Below the pieces are notes generated by a model. That model was not told the origin of the DNA. It ran no database searches and saw only the letters and a list, made by a program, of their open reading frames with translations. Source: Candidatus Zixiibacteriota bacterium (GTDB lineage Bacteria > Zixibacteria > MSB-5A5 > GN15 > FEB-12). Taken from it: a stretch of 64,000 nt of DNA. A program made the position numbers and the translations under genes. The DNA lies in contig JACZXB010000003.1 of assembly GCA_022571845.1 (NCBI GenBank), forward strand, positions 221,818-285,817, given 5' to 3'. Of this stretch, positions 43,574 to 52,199 are shown in pieces (within the stretch, counting starts at the first letter, position 1; each line of letters begins with the position of its first letter).

Positions 43574-46500
43574 ATGCACTATCCAAGCCATGGTTTCGAT
43601 TCAGCTAATAGATTGACGCTTAAAGAATTGAGGTATATATTACTCCGTAATCATCAAGACCTTATATCAAGGATAAATCGGGCTGTGACTAGATCGAAAC
43701 TTAATATCTCTTTGCCATTTACAGAAAACGAGTCTATTTACGTAAAAAGTGGAAATACAATTGATAGAGACGTACGTCTTATGTATCTAAACGAGGCTCT
43801 TTTCTTGTCTAGAATCAGCCATCCTCACATTGTCAAACTCCGTGACTGTGGTCTTGATGAAATAGGGAGGCCATACTTAGCTATAGAAAAGCTCAATTTT
43901 CAACCCGATGCTCTCACAATATCGGAAGATACGACTACCCGAATCGGGGATAAGCTAGTTTCAATTCTAAATGTTATCGACCTATTAGGATTTCTAAATT
44001 TGTCACAGGGTGACATAAAACCCGAACATATTCTTGTTGATTCTAAAGGCAATTTTGTACTGATAGATTTTGCTCAAATCTTTTCTCTCTCTGATTCGGC
44101 CCTGATCGGTACTACCGGGTATCTTGCACCTGAATTGTTTTGGCATTACGGTTATTCCATTCAGTCTGATTTATTCGCCTTAGGTTTGACTTTTCTTAAT
44201 CTGCATTATCAGAGCGGAACTTCGACCGATTTGTTAACCAAGTATGGATCAAGCTTAAGACCCTGGAGTCCCGAGGATCTAGTAATCTTAAAATCTACAT
44301 TAGATAAATCTAATCCGATTGCAAGTTGTATCACGAAGATGATTTCATATTCTCCCTTGACCAGGCAAACTTCAGGTAGAGATATATTGAAATATTTGAT
44401 TAGCCAGAGGGCTACCACTTGGACTTTCGAGAAATATGATGCCCTAATTTCTAACAGTTTATCAAGTTACATAGCTAAAACTCACTGGATATCCTATAAC
44501 AATCCCCTGTTTAAAAGAAAGCCAATTGAAACTATTAGGATCAAGCAATGCCACAAGGAGTGCATCTCCTCTTTTAACCACAACTTTAAGATTCTTTCCA
44601 AGTTTTATGCTACAGGAGACTACTCAACTCAGAGGCCCGAAATAGGAACAACTGGTGTTTCTGTCTGCCGCAGCAAGTACCAAAGAAATCTGGTTCCGCG
44701 ATTATTTCAGAAGTCAGCATCTATTCCCAGTTCTTTCGATATCAGGGGCAGTTTCCTTAACGACCAATCATCAGAACATTTACTTCTGAACTATGACTTT
44801 CATTTGTGCTATAACACTAGAACAGAAAAGAAGGCCTACGTATCTAGTAAAGAATCCAATAGTGCAGACCTTGTTGAACGTGTTAGAAATTGTGCCCTAA
44901 GAAATGATCATCAAGAAGGGCTAAAATTGATTACCAATATGAACTTTTCGAAGACTTTAGACTCCAGCAATTCGCTAATACTACGTTCTTATCATGCATA
45001 CTTCCAAGCTAGTCTTGGTAACACAAATGAAGCACAAGAAATACTTGAACGAATTTCTGAATCCGCGCTGCATAGTGCCTCAGCAACGGCACTATCTGAG
45101 TACTGTTCTTTATCAGGCTGGTGTGCACTGCTCAGAGGAGATTTGATCTGTGCATTCAAACAGTTAAGTACAGGATTGAGTACTTTTGACAAGGCTGAAG
45201 ACAATACAGATACACTCAAGTCAATTACTTTCAATAGATTAGCTACAGTGAAATGGATGACTGAAGGAGCAAGTGCTGCTATTCAGTGTAATGATGTGGC
45301 GCTACAATACGCCAATAAAACTCAAAACCGTGATTTGTTAGCTTCAATTTATCTGAATAGGTGTATGTTTCTGGGCGACTCGGGTTACTTATCCGCTGAA
45401 ACAAAATGTCAAGATACTCTCCGGCTGTTGATAACGAATGTAGATTCAGCCTACAGAATCCTAAATTACCTGCACAATTTCTCCACGTTTTGTCTCAGGT
45501 CAGGGAATTCCGAAATGGCAGTTATAACGTTACAAAGAGCATTTGGAATTATATTGGCAATGCCAGATTCAAAAAGAGAATCATCATATCTTTTAACACT
45601 TCTTGGGAACACATATTTGAACTCTCGAAATATGGGCAAAGCCTATCAGGTCTTAAGACAAGCCGCAAGATGGCACAGGCAAACTGAGAATCACTATGGT
45701 TATGGGAAATGCATTCAAAATATTGCTGAGATTTACGCACTTACCGGAAGTCAGAGTCTTGCCCTAAAATATCTCAAACTAGCGAGTTCACATTACAAAA
45801 AAACCAAAAACGAATTGGGACTGTGTGACATAGTCTTGCTTAAGCTTTGGTATTCTGAACTCAAGGAATTAAAATTCGCAAAATTGTCTCTGCTATTACG
45901 ACGATCAATCGAAACAGGAAACACTCTGACTGAATTCCTTACTCTTTGGTTAATTTTTCTATGCAACTTTGTAAGAGAGGATTGGAAGAACTGTTTGCAA
46001 ACAGTTAATAAAATGCGAAAAGCCACGGAAAAGTCAGATTCTGATTCAACTGCAAAGGATATTGAACTCTTAGTCAAGATTTTGAATAGTGCTAAGAAAT
46101 CAAATTCTCAAGGGGAATTGAATTATTTGAAGGCAGAGATCATAATTCAAATTAGAAAACGAAGTCCGATTTCCTTTAGAGATGTCAATTCAGATGTAGT
46201 TCAATACATCCTTGACAATCCCATCGTTCTTCAGGACAAAAAGATATTAAAGCAAGTATTGAGTGAAATTCGAATCGAGGGTAGTGTTATGTTTCCGGAA
46301 AAACCTAAAAAAGATAATGTAGATGCCTCTGGCAAAGCTGATAATTCGATAACAAAACGATTCCAGGTCATTAAACAGATTGCTGGCCTTGTCGACCACA
46401 GTAAGAATCTGGATGAGTACGTATCACAGGTGTTGGATTTGACTGTAGAGACCTTGGGTGCTTCCCGAGGTGTGATTTTTATTGTCAGCAAGTACTCCGA

Positions 46501-47854
46501 AAGTCCTGAGGTCCTAGGAAGTAGCGGATGTAAAGATAATGATCTAACTGATATAAAGAATATTAGTAAGTCGTTACTGCAGCATGCGCTGGGGGGAAAT
46601 TCTATTTTTATTCGTAATTCAATGACTGTTAAAGATTATGATAAAATACAATCATTAATAGCCAAAAATATTAAGTCTGCAATCTGTATTCCTTTGAAGA
46701 AGAATAGTGAAGTGTTTGGTGCCATTTACATCGATAGTGTGCGTTTTACAACGTTGTTTGAGGACTTAGACAAAGCGTTCCTTGATGCATTTGGCGCCAT
46801 AATTTCTGGGGGCATCAGTTCATCATATAGATTGCAAAAGCTAGATGAAGATTATCAAAGGGTACTTCAATTGGGGCAAGATACCGGATTGAAAAGCTAT
46901 GAAGGTGTCTTTCTCCCAAGCAAGGAAATGCAGAAGATTTATAAGACAATATTCAAACTTTCAAGAATTAGTTTGCCTGTTTTATTACTGGGACAGACCG
47001 GAAGCGGCAAAGATGTTCTAGCCAGAATGATTCATGAGAATTCGGAGACTAATTCTGGCAGGTTTGTCGCCATAAACTGTTCTGCCATTCCATTGGAGCA
47101 TTTAGAATCAGAGCTATTTGGGGTAGCAGATAAGGCTTTCACAAATGTCTCAGAACGTAAAGGGAAATTCGAGTTAGCGGACAACGGGACATTATTCTTA
47201 GATGAAATTGCAGAAATGCCTTTACAACTGCAGGCAAAATTACTTCGGGTAATAGAAACTAAAGAAGTTGAACCTGTTGGTGGTAGTGGTAAATCTCGGA
47301 AAATTAAATTCCGTCTGATTTCTGCTACGAATAATGATATACAAGAGTTGGTTTCTGAAGGAAAATTCCGAGAAGACTTATACCATCGAATCAACGATGT
47401 GGTCATCAAGATTCCTGATCTATCAGGTAGACCAGAAGACATTGAAGTATTGACGCAGCATTACTACAGTTTCTTTCAGAATAAATTGAATATGAAATGT
47501 GGACCATTAAAGGAAGGCATATTGACTGCTTTTCTTAAATATGATTGGCCAGGAGGTATAAGGGAACTGTCTAAAGTAGTTTCGAAACTGGTTGTATCTT
47601 CTGACGGTTCCTCTTTTGTACTTGAGGGCATTCCCGCAGAACTGAAAGGCGCAATTACAATTAACATCAATAACGGCGAATTAGTAAATCCGAGTGGTAA
47701 CTTCATGAAGAAAGAAGATTTGTTAAGCGCCTTACGAAAACACAACTACAGCATCAGAGCAACGGCGCGCCTATTAAGTATTCCAGAATCAACACTTAGA
47801 TACAACATGAAAAAACTTAATATCAAGGCCACACCTAAGAGACTTCAGATTTAG
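43574..47854 (+). CDS. Protein kinase - TPR - GAF - AAA+ - Fis-HTH regulator
   Basis: A TTG at 43526 would add 16 residues; the ATG at 43574 is chosen but neither has a strong ribosome binding site. The product has about 1,426 residues. A Ser/Thr-kinase-like domain (about 1-290) has SRISHPHIVKLRDCGLDE, QGDIKPEHILVDSKG (HRD reduced to QGD), DFAQIF in place of DFG and GTTGYLAPE. TPR-like repeats cover about 435-840, a GAF domain about 930-1090 (LGASRGVIFIVSK; SAICIPLKKNSEVFGAIY). The sigma54-type AAA+ domain (about 1115-1340) has Walker A GQTGSGKDVLARMIHE and Walker B GTLFLDEIAEM. The Fis HTH is at about 1380-1420 (SIRATARLLSIPESTLRYNM). The GAFTGA sigma54-contact loop reads KAFTNV, so sigma54 activation is doubtful. 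It probably controls the adjacent peptide gene. Confidence 0.85.
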   Translation: MHYPSHGFDSANRLTLKELRYILLRNHQDLISRINRAVTRSKLNISLPFTENESIYVKSGNTIDRDVRLMYLNEALFLSRISHPHIVKLRDCGLDEIGRPYLAIEKLNFQPDALTISEDTTTRIGDKLVSILNVIDLLGFLNLSQGDIKPEHILVDSKGNFVLIDFAQIFSLSDSALIGTTGYLAPELFWHYGYSIQSDLFALGLTFLNLHYQSGTSTDLLTKYGSSLRPWSPEDLVILKSTLDKSNPIASCITKMISYSPLTRQTSGRDILKYLISQRATTWTFEKYDALISNSLSSYIAKTHWISYNNPLFKRKPIETIRIKQCHKECISSFNHNFKILSKFYATGDYSTQRPEIGTTGVSVCRSKYQRNLVPRLFQKSASIPSSFDIRGSFLNDQSSEHLLLNYDFHLCYNTRTEKKAYVSSKESNSADLVERVRNCALRNDHQEGLKLITNMNFSKTLDSSNSLILRSYHAYFQASLGNTNEAQEILERISESALHSASATALSEYCSLSGWCALLRGDLICAFKQLSTGLSTFDKAEDNTDTLKSITFNRLATVKWMTEGASAAIQCNDVALQYANKTQNRDLLASIYLNRCMFLGDSGYLSAETKCQDTLRLLITNVDSAYRILNYLHNFSTFCLRSGNSEMAVITLQRAFGIILAMPDSKRESSYLLTLLGNTYLNSRNMGKAYQVLRQAARWHRQTENHYGYGKCIQNIAEIYALTGSQSLALKYLKLASSHYKKTKNELGLCDIVLLKLWYSELKELKFAKLSLLLRRSIETGNTLTEFLTLWLIFLCNFVREDWKNCLQTVNKMRKATEKSDSDSTAKDIELLVKILNSAKKSNSQGELNYLKAEIIIQIRKRSPISFRDVNSDVVQYILDNPIVLQDKKILKQVLSEIRIEGSVMFPEKPKKDNVDASGKADNSITKRFQVIKQIAGLVDHSKNLDEYVSQVLDLTVETLGASRGVIFIVSKYSESPEVLGSSGCKDNDLTDIKNISKSLLQHALGGNSIFIRNSMTVKDYDKIQSLIAKNIKSAICIPLKKNSEVFGAIYIDSVRFTTLFEDLDKAFLDAFGAIISGGISSSYRLQKLDEDYQRVLQLGQDTGLKSYEGVFLPSKEMQKIYKTIFKLSRISLPVLLLGQTGSGKDVLARMIHENSETNSGRFVAINCSAIPLEHLESELFGVADKAFTNVSERKGKFELADNGTLFLDEIAEMPLQLQAKLLRVIETKEVEPVGGSGKSRKIKFRLISATNNDIQELVSEGKFREDLYHRINDVVIKIPDLSGRPEDIEVLTQHYYSFFQNKLNMKCGPLKEGILTAFLKYDWPGGIRELSKVVSKLVVSSDGSSFVLEGIPAELKGAITININNGELVNPSGNFMKKEDLLSALRKHNYSIRATARLLSIPESTLRYNMKKLNIKATPKRLQI

Positions 47855-47979
47855 TGCGCAACTAAGAGCCAAATTCTTTCATTGCTGCTTCGAATTTGCG
47901 CAGACTACGCTGTTGTGTCTTAACAACTTGACCAATTCAATCCTTTTCGCAGTTGGAGTTTGCGCAACCGCATTGCGCA
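47855..47979. promoter_or_regulatory. Cluster of four TGCGCA sites
   Basis: TGCGCA occurs at 47855, 47897, 47961 and 47974, three of them as TTGCGCA followed by A or G. Four copies of a six-base palindrome in 125 bases of AT-rich DNA is far above expectation. It lies between the regulator gene and the exported-peptide gene and is a candidate enhancer for the Fis-type HTH of that regulator. Confidence 0.5.
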
Positions 47980-48049
47980 GGTTCCTTGCCTATTCCTCAT
48001 AATTTACTCTGCCATTAGTACTTAGAAAAACTGTCTCATAAGAGATAGT

Positions 48050-48065
48050 AGGTACGCAGTATGCC
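48050..48065 (+). promoter_or_regulatory. Sigma54-like -24/-12 element
   Basis: AGGTAC-GCAGT-ATGCC has GG and GC with the required ten bases between, resembling TGGCAC-N5-TTGCA with mismatches. It ends about 16 bases before the ribosome binding site of the 48095 gene. The upstream TGCGCA cluster would fit an enhancer-dependent promoter. Confidence 0.35.
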
Positions 48066-48094
48066 TTTGCTGTGCTCAGGAAAGGAGATGCACA

Positions 48095-48358
48095 GTGAAG
48101 TCACACGGAAGAAAACTTAATGTTCGGGCGATCATTTTCTTGGTAGCATTATCCCTCTTTGCCAACTTTTTTATTACACCAACTCCCGGTGTTACAGACG
48201 GAATGGCAGGATGGCCAGTCGGGCAAGCTGATTCTTCAAGCGATAGCTCCTCGAACGACAGCACTTCAAACGTAATTATTCAAGAGGATTCAGAAACAGA
48301 AGAGTCAGATATTGGCTTTTTTACTCTCTTATGGGATCTCGTGCAAATTATGTTTTAG
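48095..48358 (+). CDS. Small exported or membrane-anchored peptide
   Basis: AAAGGAG lies seven bases before the GTG start. The 87-residue product has a basic N-terminus and hydrophobic export segment (RAIIFLVALSLFANFFITP), a Gly-rich stretch, a Ser/Asp/Glu-rich linker (SSSDSSSNDSTSNV, then QEDSETEESD) and a hydrophobic end (FFTLLWDLVQIMF). No cysteines and no known family. The acidic linker between two hydrophobic ends suggests a processed peptide or a pore-like or signal peptide. GTCTCTGCGGAGAC forms a hairpin at its stop codon. It lies right after the giant regulator gene. Confidence 0.6.
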   Translation: MKSHGRKLNVRAIIFLVALSLFANFFITPTPGVTDGMAGWPVGQADSSSDSSSNDSTSNVIIQEDSETEESDIGFFTLLWDLVQIMF

Positions 48359-48480
48359 TCTCTGCGGAGACGAGGGGGAACAATCCCTGCTACGGTTGCA
48401 GTAGTTTTTAGTGCAGTTACAAATTGTTCTGCTGCGCTGCAGTATTGCGCCGTAGCATGGGAATTGTTGAGAGAAAAACG

Positions 48481-49158
48481 ATGACAAAATCTGAAAGATT
48501 GTTTTTTTTAGCTCAGCTAATCAAGAATCGCGCTCCGATAACGATTAAGCAAATGTCGCGTGAGTGTGGGGTTTCTGAACGTACACTCTATAGAGACTTT
48601 ATTTCCTTTTCGCAACTTAATGTACCAATATATCATGAACCAGGAAGGGGATATAGATTAGTCAGAAACATAGAATATAACTTCGCTGAAATTAGTTCTA
48701 AAGACGCAGATTTGATACTCTTCTGTCTGTATCATAACCCCTTGAATAAGAGTCCTTTTTTTAGATGCCGCCTAATGCTTCTAAAAGAGAGCTTGCAACA
48801 GAAATTTGAAAGTAGTACGTCTTATAGTATTGATAAGTTTTTCCTCTATGAGGCTACATACGAAGGGTTTTCAGAACTATATAGAGAAAAGATTATAAAA
48901 TTCGTATTCGCACTGTTTAACCAAAATTATGTATATCTCAGCGAGAAAGGCGACTTCTTGAAGACGCGAGCACTTATTCCTATTGGAATTAGATTCAAAG
49001 AGAAAGGTGCGACTTTTATACTGTATTCAGAAGACTCTAGGAATGACCGTAGGATTGATATAGACGATATCGAGGCAATAAGTATTTCTCCTCTCAGATT
49101 CACTCGACGACCCAAAGTAGATATGAAACGATATAGAGTTGAAAATGAGACAGCTTGA
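48481..49158 (+). CDS. HTH/WYL-type transcriptional regulator
   Basis: The ATG at 48481 (MTKSERLFFLAQLIKN) follows GAGAGA; longer starts upstream would add unsupported residues. Residues 1-60 form a winged HTH of the HTH_11/DeoR type (PITIKQMSRECGVSERTLYR, GRGYRLVR). The rest (about 226 residues in total) resembles a WYL-like ligand domain (LIPIGIRFKEKGATFILYSE, ISPLRFTRRPKV), although the WYL triplet itself is not clear. YafY/PafC-type regulators sense ligands or damage and often sit beside defence genes. It is followed 62 bases later by the patatin gene. Confidence 0.75.
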   Translation: MTKSERLFFLAQLIKNRAPITIKQMSRECGVSERTLYRDFISFSQLNVPIYHEPGRGYRLVRNIEYNFAEISSKDADLILFCLYHNPLNKSPFFRCRLMLLKESLQQKFESSTSYSIDKFFLYEATYEGFSELYREKIIKFVFALFNQNYVYLSEKGDFLKTRALIPIGIRFKEKGATFILYSEDSRNDRRIDIDDIEAISISPLRFTRRPKVDMKRYRVENETA

Positions 49159-49220
49159 ACGCCGAAATCTTTCAAATCCTTAGTATAGAATATGAAAAAA
49201 TTAGTTCATAGGAGAACAAT

Positions 49221-50150
49221 ATGAAACAAATAGCTTTAGTGTTAAGCGGCGGTTCGATAAAGGGGGCTTTTCAAGCAGGGGCAATAAAAACCATTTTGGA
49301 TAATGACTATATCCCATCATCTATTCACGGAATATCAATCGGTAGTTTGAACGGCGCGTTCTTAGCAAATAAAGCGGGACAGGATGGAAATAGTAAACTA
49401 CTCTGGAAAAAGTATGCTCAAGATCTTCAAGATTTCTGGTTTGAAAAAGTAACCTCCTTCTCAGCAATAGGAAAGGAAAGGAGTAAGTTTTCTATTTTCT
49501 GGGATGTTATACGTGGCAAGTACAAGAGCCTCATTAAGACTGAGAAGCTACAGAGACTCATAAGAGAATTATTCGATGAAGAAAGTCTTAAAGCGTGTCC
49601 AATTCCATTTTATGCCGGTACGGTAAACATTTCGACCGGTGAGTTAGTTAGTGCAACATCAAAATCTCATCCAAACAATTTCATTGATTATATTATCGCT
49701 AGCACAGCAATTCCTGTAGTCATGCCGATATCGAATATTAGTGGACAGCCTTTATTAGATGGTGGATTAAGAGATGTTACACCCTTAAAGAATGCGATAG
49801 ATTCTGGGGCAGAACAAATAATCTGTGTACTTTGCCAACCCTCCAAACTGGATGACGTTCGATTCAATACAGGAAATTTACTGCTTCTAATGAATAGGCT
49901 TATGGAAATCATTGTTAATGAAACCGTTAACAATGATGTAGCAAGAGCTGAAAGAATTAACGATCAGATATCTGCTCGATTTCCGACTACAAAAGTAGAC
50001 CCTCAGACAGGACATAGAATTATTGATATTAAAGTAATACGGCCAAAACATTCACTGGACATTGAATTGACAGACTTTGATGAAAATGACATTAAGAGGA
50101 TTTTCGCAAAAGGCCAAAAGCGAGCAAAGGTAGTTCTTGATTTAGCCTAA
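49221..50150 (+). CDS. Patatin-like phospholipase
   Basis: GGAGA precedes the ATG. The 309-residue product has the full patatin signature: oxyanion motif LSGGSIKGAFQAGA, nucleophile GISIGSLNGAF (GxSxG) and the dyad Asp in LDGGLRDVTP. The family cleaves acyl chains from membrane phospholipids; no signal peptide is seen, so it acts from the cytoplasm. Patatins are effectors of several abortive-infection systems (for example some CBASS). No cyclase or sensor partner is adjacent except the WYL-type regulator. A general metabolic role is equally possible. Confidence 0.88.
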   Translation: MKQIALVLSGGSIKGAFQAGAIKTILDNDYIPSSIHGISIGSLNGAFLANKAGQDGNSKLLWKKYAQDLQDFWFEKVTSFSAIGKERSKFSIFWDVIRGKYKSLIKTEKLQRLIRELFDEESLKACPIPFYAGTVNISTGELVSATSKSHPNNFIDYIIASTAIPVVMPISNISGQPLLDGGLRDVTPLKNAIDSGAEQIICVLCQPSKLDDVRFNTGNLLLLMNRLMEIIVNETVNNDVARAERINDQISARFPTTKVDPQTGHRIIDIKVIRPKHSLDIELTDFDENDIKRIFAKGQKRAKVVLDLA

Positions 50151-50433
50151 TCCTTACTTGGAACAATTAGACGAGAAAGGTAGATATTTTAAGGAAGAGA
50201 ATTATGAAGTATCCGATTTTCCTTGTCCTATCGATTCCGATCCCGTATTTTCTAACAGCAAACTTTCTTGCATCTATGATGCTATAGGGTCTTGTGTCCA
50301 TTTTGTGACCATTATAGGTCAAAATAAATTAAAACACATCAAAAGAGACCAAAACAAATGGAATTGAAACATTAAGCAGCAAAAGGGCTTGGGTCGTAAT
50401 TGACTACATGGCAACTACTTACAAATGCACTCT
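50151..50433. other. Gap after the patatin gene
   Basis: A 69-codon frame from a TTG at 50158 follows the patatin stop directly, but its composition and lack of a ribosome binding site make it doubtful. Nothing else is seen before the tRNA-like repeat end. Confidence 0.4.
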
Positions 50434-50457
50434 CGGAGAATCCCTGCCTCTCCGCCA
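50434..50457 (+). repeat. tRNA-Ser-like 3' end (repeat A end)
   Basis: CGGAGAATCCCTGCCTCTCC plus GCCA matches what is expected for the T-loop, acceptor stem and CCA of a tRNA-Ser gene. The same string ends repeat A at 52051-52072 and, altered, at 14358. No tRNA body is attached. It may be a duplicated attachment-site core. Confidence 0.45.
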
Positions 50458-50513
50458 TAGATTACTTTTGAAAACAGAAATCACAGGGTTTTGTATACAA
50501 ATTTGCAAAATCA

Positions 50514-50541
50514 GGTGCCCCACTGCTTGCGGTGGGATTAG
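50514..50541 (+). repeat. REP hairpin 1 (upstream of transposase)
   Basis: GGTGCCCCACTGCTTGCGGT then GGGATTAG. It forms a hairpin through CCCAC.GC/GCGGTGGG. It is the direct partner of the inverted copy at 51111, and the two flank the RAYT gene. Confidence 0.75.
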
Positions 50542-50575
50542 TAAGCGATTTCAGTATTATTAGGTCTAAGAACAA

Positions 50576-51097
50576 ATGCCAAAACTCAAGCATTACGACA
50601 ACTTTAATACCTCCCGTTTTATCACGTTTTCTTGTTACCACAGATATCAATTAATGCTAGACGACAGATTGCGATTAATCTTCCTTTCTCATCTCAAAAG
50701 CATTTGTAAAAACTATAGTATTGATATTTACGGATATGTAATCATGCCTGAACATATTCACTTAGTATTGTATCCGAGGGAAGAAGTTTCAATTGGCAGA
50801 GTGATTGGTGAACTAAAATCCAAATCTGCCCGAGAAATCTTGTTGTTATTTAGAAGAGATAATAGTTCATTATTATCGAAACTTACTGTAGATAAAATAA
50901 CTTATTTTTGGCAGAAGCGATGTTATGACCATAATTGCAGGACACCTGAAACGGTAATAGAAAAAATCAATTACTGTCATATAAACCCGGTTACTAGAGG
51001 ACTTGTAAAAGAACAAATGGAATGGAAGTGGTCGAGTTATCGATGGTATGAAGGAATGGATAACATTGTTCTTGAGATTGAAGGTTATGAATGTTAA
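50576..51097 (+). CDS. REP-associated tyrosine transposase (RAYT, Y1/TnpA_REP)
   Basis: The 173-residue single-strand DNA transposase of the HUH class has its histidine pair in VIMPEHIHLVLYP. The catalytic Tyr lies in KINYCHINPVTRGLV, followed by the family end EWKWSSYRWY. The N-terminus (NTSRFITFSCYHRYQLM) is also typical. RAYTs bind and cut REP hairpins; here REP copies lie in inverted orientation 35 bases upstream and 14 bases downstream. The gene looks intact and could still mobilise the local REP elements. Confidence 0.92.
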   Translation: MPKLKHYDNFNTSRFITFSCYHRYQLMLDDRLRLIFLSHLKSICKNYSIDIYGYVIMPEHIHLVLYPREEVSIGRVIGELKSKSAREILLLFRRDNSSLLSKLTVDKITYFWQKRCYDHNCRTPETVIEKINYCHINPVTRGLVKEQMEWKWSSYRWYEGMDNIVLEIEGYEC

Positions 51098-51110
51098 AGC
51101 GGTCACAGAA

Positions 51111-51135
51111 ACCCACCGCAAGCAGTGGGGCACCC
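51111..51135 (-). repeat. REP hairpin 2 (downstream of transposase, inverted)
   Basis: ACCCACCGCAAGCAGTGGGG then CACCC is the reverse complement of the 50514 copy. It completes the inverted flanks of the RAYT gene. Confidence 0.75.
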
Positions 51136-51213
51136 GGCTTATGTATATTAGAGGCATTGGTCAAAATGCGCCACGTTAAATTGCATTACAGCGCGAAACC
51201 AATTTCATACAAA

Positions 51214-51753
51214 ATGGCCAAGTGTAATGTCAGATACTTGCTGTTGGTATTGACATGTTTTCTTATGTTTTTGTCATGTACTTTCTACTCGTACAAAATT
51301 CCAGCTGAGGAGGAAAGGGGGACGAGATACGCAAAGGTTGAATTCTCGATCTACCACATGCCGCTCGGATATAAACTACAGGATCATTTTTCGGAATACG
51401 TTACAGATACAACTAAGGACTACTTCTTGTTAGAAGTACTCTTTACAGATTCAGCATCTTCATCGCGTTCAATACGATTGAGCGTCAGTTCAGTTACGAT
51501 TCACCTGAGGGAACCAGATTTATCCGTTACATCTATGTTGCCACTACTAAGTACGAAGAAAACTGGGGGTGAGTGGTACATCGACGTTATGCCAATTCCC
51601 CTTTCAAAGAAATACGAGCGTGACTTTGATGTTAAATTCAAGTTGAGAATTTACGATGATGATTCCGGCGAGCTTCTTGAGGTGCTTCCTTTATCTGTGC
51701 ACTGTAAGTGGACCCGGCATTTCTATACAATCTTCAATCCACCCTATGGCTAA
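51214..51753 (+). CDS. Lipoprotein of unknown function
   Basis: The frame opens upstream inside the REP element, but the ATG at 51214 (MAKCNVRYLLLVLTCFLMFL, then SC) starts directly with a lipoprotein leader and is preferred. The lipobox is FLSC with the acylated Cys near residue 22. The mature part (about 158 residues) is beta-rich: YFLLEVLFTDSASSSRSIRL, SVTIHLREPDLS and VKFKLRIYDDDSGELLEVL resemble an immunoglobulin-like or C2-like sandwich. No family is recognised. It lies between REP copies, so it may be accessory. Confidence 0.65.
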   Translation: MAKCNVRYLLLVLTCFLMFLSCTFYSYKIPAEEERGTRYAKVEFSIYHMPLGYKLQDHFSEYVTDTTKDYFLLEVLFTDSASSSRSIRLSVSSVTIHLREPDLSVTSMLPLLSTKKTGGEWYIDVMPIPLSKKYERDFDVKFKLRIYDDDSGELLEVLPLSVHCKWTRHFYTIFNPPYG

Positions 51754-51827
51754 GCACGGGTGCACACCCCATGCTGTTGAATAATTTATTATTGAAGATT
51801 AGATTCGTTTATTAATCAATGACAGCC

Positions 51828-51856
51828 GGGTGCCCCACCGCTTGCGGTGGGATTAG
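51828..51856 (+). repeat. REP hairpin 3
   Basis: GGGTGCCCCACCGCTTGCGG then TGGGATTAG. CCCACCG-CTTG-CGGTGGG is a perfect stem. It is in the same orientation as copy 1 and lies 75 bases after the lipoprotein gene. Confidence 0.75.
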
Positions 51857-51897
51857 TGACTAACAACTAAACTCTCACCTAATTTTAACAAAAACCT

Positions 51898-52073
51898 ACA
51901 TTTCCTTTCTAACAATTTTCTAACAATCTACTTCGAGTAAGTTGCTTCTACTTGGCTCTACTTTCTCCTACTTGTATCTACTTAACCATTGACAGGACAA
52001 CGAATTGTGCCTAAGTTTAGGTATAGTAAGGATTTAGCGGAAAAAGCACACGGAGAATCCCTGCCTCTCCGCA
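51898..52073 (+). repeat. Dispersed repeat A, copy 2
   Basis: This matches 14211-14375, with the same CTACTTG-type units, ACCATTGACAGG, start of a reading frame (GTG at 52007) and the tRNA-like end GGAGAATCCCTGCCTCTCCG. It lies between REP copies 3 and 4 in a gene-free stretch. Confidence 0.7.
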
Positions 52074-52126
52074 TAATTATTTACCTTGTATTTCTTAACG
52101 GATGAATTCTATAATAAGATATGAAG

Positions 52127-52168
52127 CACGGGTGCCCCATTCCCGCTAAGACGGTGGGGTGGGATTAG
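52127..52168 (+). repeat. REP hairpin 4, variant with insertion
   Basis: ACGGGTGCCCCATTCCCGCT, then AAGACGGTGGGGTGGGATTAG. It has the same ends as the other REPs but a longer, altered loop. It lies 32 bases before the GIY-YIG gene. Confidence 0.6.
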
Positions 52169-52199
52169 AAAAGGTGCCTGTAAGTAAATTGAAAGTGCT

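Noticed and set aside
50158..50367. 69-codon frame directly after the patatin gene
   Set aside because: TTG start without a ribosome binding site and no recognisable domain.
51091..51213. N-terminal extension of the lipoprotein gene
   Set aside because: It would translate through the REP element and hide the lipoprotein leader behind 41 residues.
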